Origin: Minisyncoccota bacterium
GTDB taxonomy: Bacteria; Patescibacteriota; Minisyncoccia; SW-4-49-11
NCBI GenBank assembly: GCA_018609785.1
Contig: JAHEOE010000127.1
Location: forward strand, 1 to 9,308
Direction: 5' to 3'
Length of the DNA: 9,308 nt
The position numbers and the translations under genes were made by a program. The notes under the pieces are model-generated. The model was not told where the DNA came from. It was given only the letters and a program-made list of their open reading frames with translations, and did no database searches. The stretch's first letter is position 1; the number at the start of each line of letters is the position of its first letter. This document shows, in pieces, positions 6,858 to 9,308 of the stretch.

Positions 6858-8410
6858 TAGAGGGCTCTCCAGTTTTCAATAGGCTGCTCGTAAAGGTTTG
6901 AGTCTTCTAGTTGCCGATACTCAGCTTCTACGTCGGAGCGTGTTTCGTTGAACTCGTCAATGTCGAGAGGGACCATGTAGCGTTCTCCCTTTTCCAGAAC
7001 TTGTGGAACATATCCCGCCGCGTCCATCACGTCCCATTTATCCGGCCTCGGGAATTGCAAGAGCTGACGCTCCAGCTCCTCACACTCGTTCTTGTTATGC
7101 CAAACCAGATCGTTGTTATAGAAACTCTCCATCTGGCCCACCCGCTCTTCCTTCCCGCTTTGTTTCTCGCCTCTCCGCGCCGTTAGCTCTATTACCTGAT
7201 AGGGCAAGTTGCGGCGATTTATCTCATTCCTGAGCGGAAACGTCGCAAACTCTTTCAACCCAGTGTCCTCTATCGCTATCATCGTGGCGTTTATATCCTG
7301 CGCCGTAACGATTGCGTTGTTGATCATTTCATCAACACGCATCTGGCCGTGCTTAACGCGGCGATAATAGATCGAGTTCTCGCGCAGATCAACACTCACG
7401 CCAATTATAGCGTCCTCCGCTCCTCCGGTAGAGGATTTGGAGGGATCGATGATTATAAAGGAATCAATCAACTGGTTGGCGTTTAGCTCCTGTTCCGTTA
7501 ACTCATCGTTGTAGTATTGGAAATCCTCTTCGCTGAATTTCTTCCTTGCGGTAGATATTGCTTGGTTCAGATACTCCCTCGCTGCTTCATCCTCCGCTCC
7601 GTCCTGTTCATATTGGCTGAATAACTCGCGACAATCTTCGTCGCTCATCCAGCTTGGCGCGTTTGAGCTAAACCCCTCCTCCCACAGCCTCAGCTTTTTG
7701 CTTTCCCACTGAGGAGAGTCAAGAAGATGCACTAGCAAAGCGTCCTCGTGCAGAACCGTTCCGATGAATAGAACCTCCCAACTTGGCGACGGTTTATCAA
7801 CCGCGCCCATTACATCGCTAAACCACCACGTCCGCAACTTCTCGCGCTGATCGGGCGAAAGCACCTTTTCGGGATCTTCGATATCATCGCCGCAGATGTA
7901 GTCAGGTCGGGAGTTCTCAAACAGCTTTCCCCTAATCTGCTGCCCTGCGCCTCTCGGCATTATACACACATCGTGAGGCGGATCTCCGGGAATCCGCATT
8001 ACCCACCGCTCCTTTGACCACTGCTTTGTTTTGATGTCTCCAAACATCTTCTCCACCATCGGAGATCGCTCTAGTAGCTTTTTTAGATTTTCCGTTTGTT
8101 CGATTGCTGAGGAAGCGGTAGCGGATATTATAACTATGAAATTAGCCTCAGCGTAAACCGCCTTCTTCGCGGGGCGAAGAAAAGAAGCAATTGAGGTCTT
8201 GCCAATTCCTCGTGGAGCGGCAAGCGCCTTTTTCTGCGATGGAGAGTTCAGAACCTCGAAGATCTCAGAGTGGATCGGATCGAACGGACGCCCGAAGCGC
8301 TCCGGGAAAAACACCTTTCCGAAAAGCGCGTCGTTCTGATAGCAGCGAGTTAGAACCTCCGTGATATCACTGCTTTCTCTAAGTGTTTCAACGTCCGCTT
8401 CTGAGATCAT
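6857..8410 (-). CDS. terL: Terminase large subunit (packaging ATPase and nuclease)
   Basis: The 517-residue product powers DNA packaging and cuts the concatemer. The ATPase half shows a Walker A motif 'APRGIGKTS' (65-73; A at the first position, as in many terminases), a Walker B region 'RPDYICGDDIEDPE' (168-181, Asp175-Asp176 with Glu178 nearby) and a coupling motif 'VLFIGTVLHED' (213-223). The RNase H-like nuclease half shows 'IIIDPSKS' with Asp322, 'MIAIEDTG' with Glu381/Asp382, and 'KWDVMDAAGY' with Asp460 and Asp463; 'ELERQLLQFPRPDKWD' before the last motif is typical. All key residues are present, and the length is usual. The ATG at 8410 shares a base with the preceding TAA (TAATG) and has an AAGAAGG just upstream. 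Confidence 0.95.
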   Translation of the reverse strand: MISEADVETLRESSDITEVLTRCYQNDALFGKVFFPERFGRPFDPIHSEIFEVLNSPSQKKALAAPRGIGKTSIASFLRPAKKAVYAEANFIVIISATASSAIEQTENLKKLLERSPMVEKMFGDIKTKQWSKERWVMRIPGDPPHDVCIMPRGAGQQIRGKLFENSRPDYICGDDIEDPEKVLSPDQREKLRTWWFSDVMGAVDKPSPSWEVLFIGTVLHEDALLVHLLDSPQWESKKLRLWEEGFSSNAPSWMSDEDCRELFSQYEQDGAEDEAAREYLNQAISTARKKFSEEDFQYYNDELTEQELNANQLIDSFIIIDPSKSSTGGAEDAIIGVSVDLRENSIYYRRVKHGQMRVDEMINNAIVTAQDINATMIAIEDTGLKEFATFPLRNEINRRNLPYQVIELTARRGEKQSGKEERVGQMESFYNNDLVWHNKNECEELERQLLQFPRPDKWDVMDAAGYVPQVLEKGERYMVPLDIDEFNETRSDVEAEYRQLEDSNLYEQPIENWRAL

Positions 8411-8814
8411 TATACCTTCTTAAAGTTGGGAACAAAAGCTGCTCCGCGCGAATTATCCGGCGCTTCAACTCCAAGAGCTCCCTCTACACCTCCTCCCTCT
8501 ATAAATTTCCTATACTGAGATCTCACAATAGGAGTAACCAACCTTTCTCCAGACGGAACGGTAAAGCCGAATCTATCAATCTCAACCTTTGTAGAAACAA
8601 TCTCTTGCGCCGAGCCCTCTCCTAACGTAACAGTTCCTCCTCCTGCATCCCATACCAAGAGAAAAACAATCGTCCACTCCGGCACGTTTGGATCTTTTTC
8701 GTCCAAGTAAAGGAAATTCTCCGGCCCTGCTACGTTACTATTATCCAGACTCGTTCCGGGCGTGTTAGTGACCTTTCCGTTAAGTGGCAGCTTTTCGGGA
8801 TATATGTCAGCCAT
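8410..8814 (-). CDS. Small beta-rich protein upstream of terminase, candidate virion decoration protein
   Basis: I choose the ATG at 8814 (134 residues); an in-frame TTG two codons earlier (8820) lies directly against the AGGA that serves the ATG and is less likely. The start overlaps the preceding gene by 8 bases. After a polar N-terminus, alternating strands appear ('WTIVFLLVWDAGGGTVTLG' around residues 45-63, 'KVEIDRFGFTVPSGERLVTP', then 'GVEGALGVEAP'). The order of a hydrophobic strand, small Gly/Ser turns, 'tVPsGer' and a Gly-rich end recalls small Ig-like decoration proteins of phages, which is a weak resemblance. It does not look like a small terminase, which would be helical with a DNA-binding N-terminus. 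The gene ends on the terminase start (TAATG), so the two are probably co-translated. Confidence 0.75.
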   Translation of the reverse strand: MADIYPEKLPLNGKVTNTPGTSLDNSNVAGPENFLYLDEKDPNVPEWTIVFLLVWDAGGGTVTLGEGSAQEIVSTKVEIDRFGFTVPSGERLVTPIVRSQYRKFIEGGGVEGALGVEAPDNSRGAAFVPNFKKV

Positions 8815-9190
8815 CTTCAAATCCTACGTATATCAGATCTAGCAGAGGCAAGTCTCCTCCCGTTAGTTCAGCAACAGGTGGAGATTGATTGAAGTCAATA
8901 ACGTGCTTCGACAGATCCTGTTCTAGAACGATAAATCCATCGTCGGAAGAGTCAACGATACTATCGCCCGCGATTATCATGTCAGGGAAAAACTGCTCTC
9001 CGACCAAATCGAACCCGCTGCTGAACTTTGTATAATTCGCCGCATCTGCCAAGGAGCCAGACTCGTTCTTAACAATCAGCAAACACGTTGTTCTGGAGGG
9101 GACCTCGAGGAAAGTTGGATCTTCTGCCGTTGTATGAGCTAGAACCTGGCCCTCGTTAGGCAGAATGGTAGGAGAAAGTGTAAGAGCCAT
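8807..9190 (-). CDS. Small acidic beta-rich protein of unknown function, likely virion component
   Basis: The 127-residue product is strongly acidic: I count 21 Asp/Glu against 4 Lys/Arg. Strand-like segments are 'RTTCLLIVKNESGSL' (33-47), 'FFPDMIIAGDSIV' (about 67-79) and 'DGFIVLEQDLSKHVIDF' (about 83-99), with Gly/Asp turns between. The N-terminus (MALTLSPTILPNEG) has no signal peptide or membrane segment. The general plan, an 'LIVKNeSGS' strand followed by short strands and acidic turns, resembles the protein encoded just downstream, so the two may share an Ig-like or decoration fold; there is no clear sequence identity. The ATG at 9190 overlaps the upstream TAA by one base. A weak AAGAAG lies before it. 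I recognise no named family. Confidence 0.75.
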   Translation of the reverse strand: MALTLSPTILPNEGQVLAHTTAEDPTFLEVPSRTTCLLIVKNESGSLADAANYTKFSSGFDLVGEQFFPDMIIAGDSIVDSSDDGFIVLEQDLSKHVIDFNQSPPVAELTGGDLPLLDLIYVGFEDG

Positions 9191-9308
9191 TAGTTCAGAA
9201 TCTTCTTGAGAACATCTTCGCTAAGGTCAACCCCTTCTCGCACGATCTCAAACACCTCTTCTGTAGAGAGGTCTCCGATTTCTTCATCCACTTTTTCAAT
9301 CCCCTCCA
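9190..9308 (-). CDS. C-terminal fragment of an unknown acidic, helical protein
   Basis: The frame enters at the right edge and ends with TAA at 9192-9190, giving 38 residues of the C-terminus. The text is acidic and helix-forming ('STEEVFEIVREGVDLSEDVL', then a KKILN end). The stop shares a base with the next ATG (TAATG), and the codon style matches the genes downstream, so it belongs to the same operon. The fragment is too short for a family call. A small terminase subunit is possible by distance to the large subunit, but nothing in these residues shows it. Confidence 0.65.
   Translation of the reverse strand, partial: EGIEKVDEEIGDLSTEEVFEIVREGVDLSEDVLKKILN

Noticed and set aside
9190..9308. 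Small terminase subunit call for the right-edge fragment
   Set aside because: Only 38 acidic helical residues are visible, with no motif; position alone is not enough.

Overview
This window is a stretch of the virion morphogenesis module of a tailed double-stranded DNA phage (Caudoviricetes) or a prophage of that type. All twelve genes I can support lie on the minus strand, so the module reads from the right end of the window to the left. Ten genes are complete and one is cut at each edge. No gap exceeds 23 bases, and I see no tRNA, insertion sequence, CRISPR array, attachment site, promoter or terminator.

In the direction of transcription the order is: the C-terminal end of an unknown acidic protein (9308-9190); two small, acidic, beta-rich proteins (9190-8807 and 8814-8410); the large terminase subunit (8410-6857); the portal (6857-4878); a short helical protein (4894-4586); the Glu-rich scaffold (4583-3735); a small acidic beta-rich protein, perhaps a capsid decoration or head fibre (3728-3360); a SU10/DUF5309-like major capsid protein (3347-2049); a 63-residue disordered Pro/Ser-rich protein (2025-1834); a head-tail adaptor (1834-1142); an unknown beta-rich protein (1152-712); and the N-terminal 239 residues of a larger structural protein that runs off the left edge (719-1).

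Together these genes would build and fill the head. Scaffold and capsid protein assemble around the portal, the terminase motor packages DNA through the portal, and the adaptor and following proteins close the portal and join it to the tail. No prohead protease and no recognisable small terminase are in the window.

The host cannot be named from this sequence. Clues are roughly balanced base composition, strongly acidic small structural proteins (for example 21 Asp/Glu against 4 Lys/Arg in the 127-residue protein), and the lack of a Shine-Dalgarno sequence before about half the genes, including scaffold and capsid, which have A-rich leaders instead. These fit a marine or saline phage, possibly of a Bacteroidota-like host, but that is inference. 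The module is largely conventional. The least explained parts are the five small proteins around the terminase, portal, scaffold and capsid genes.
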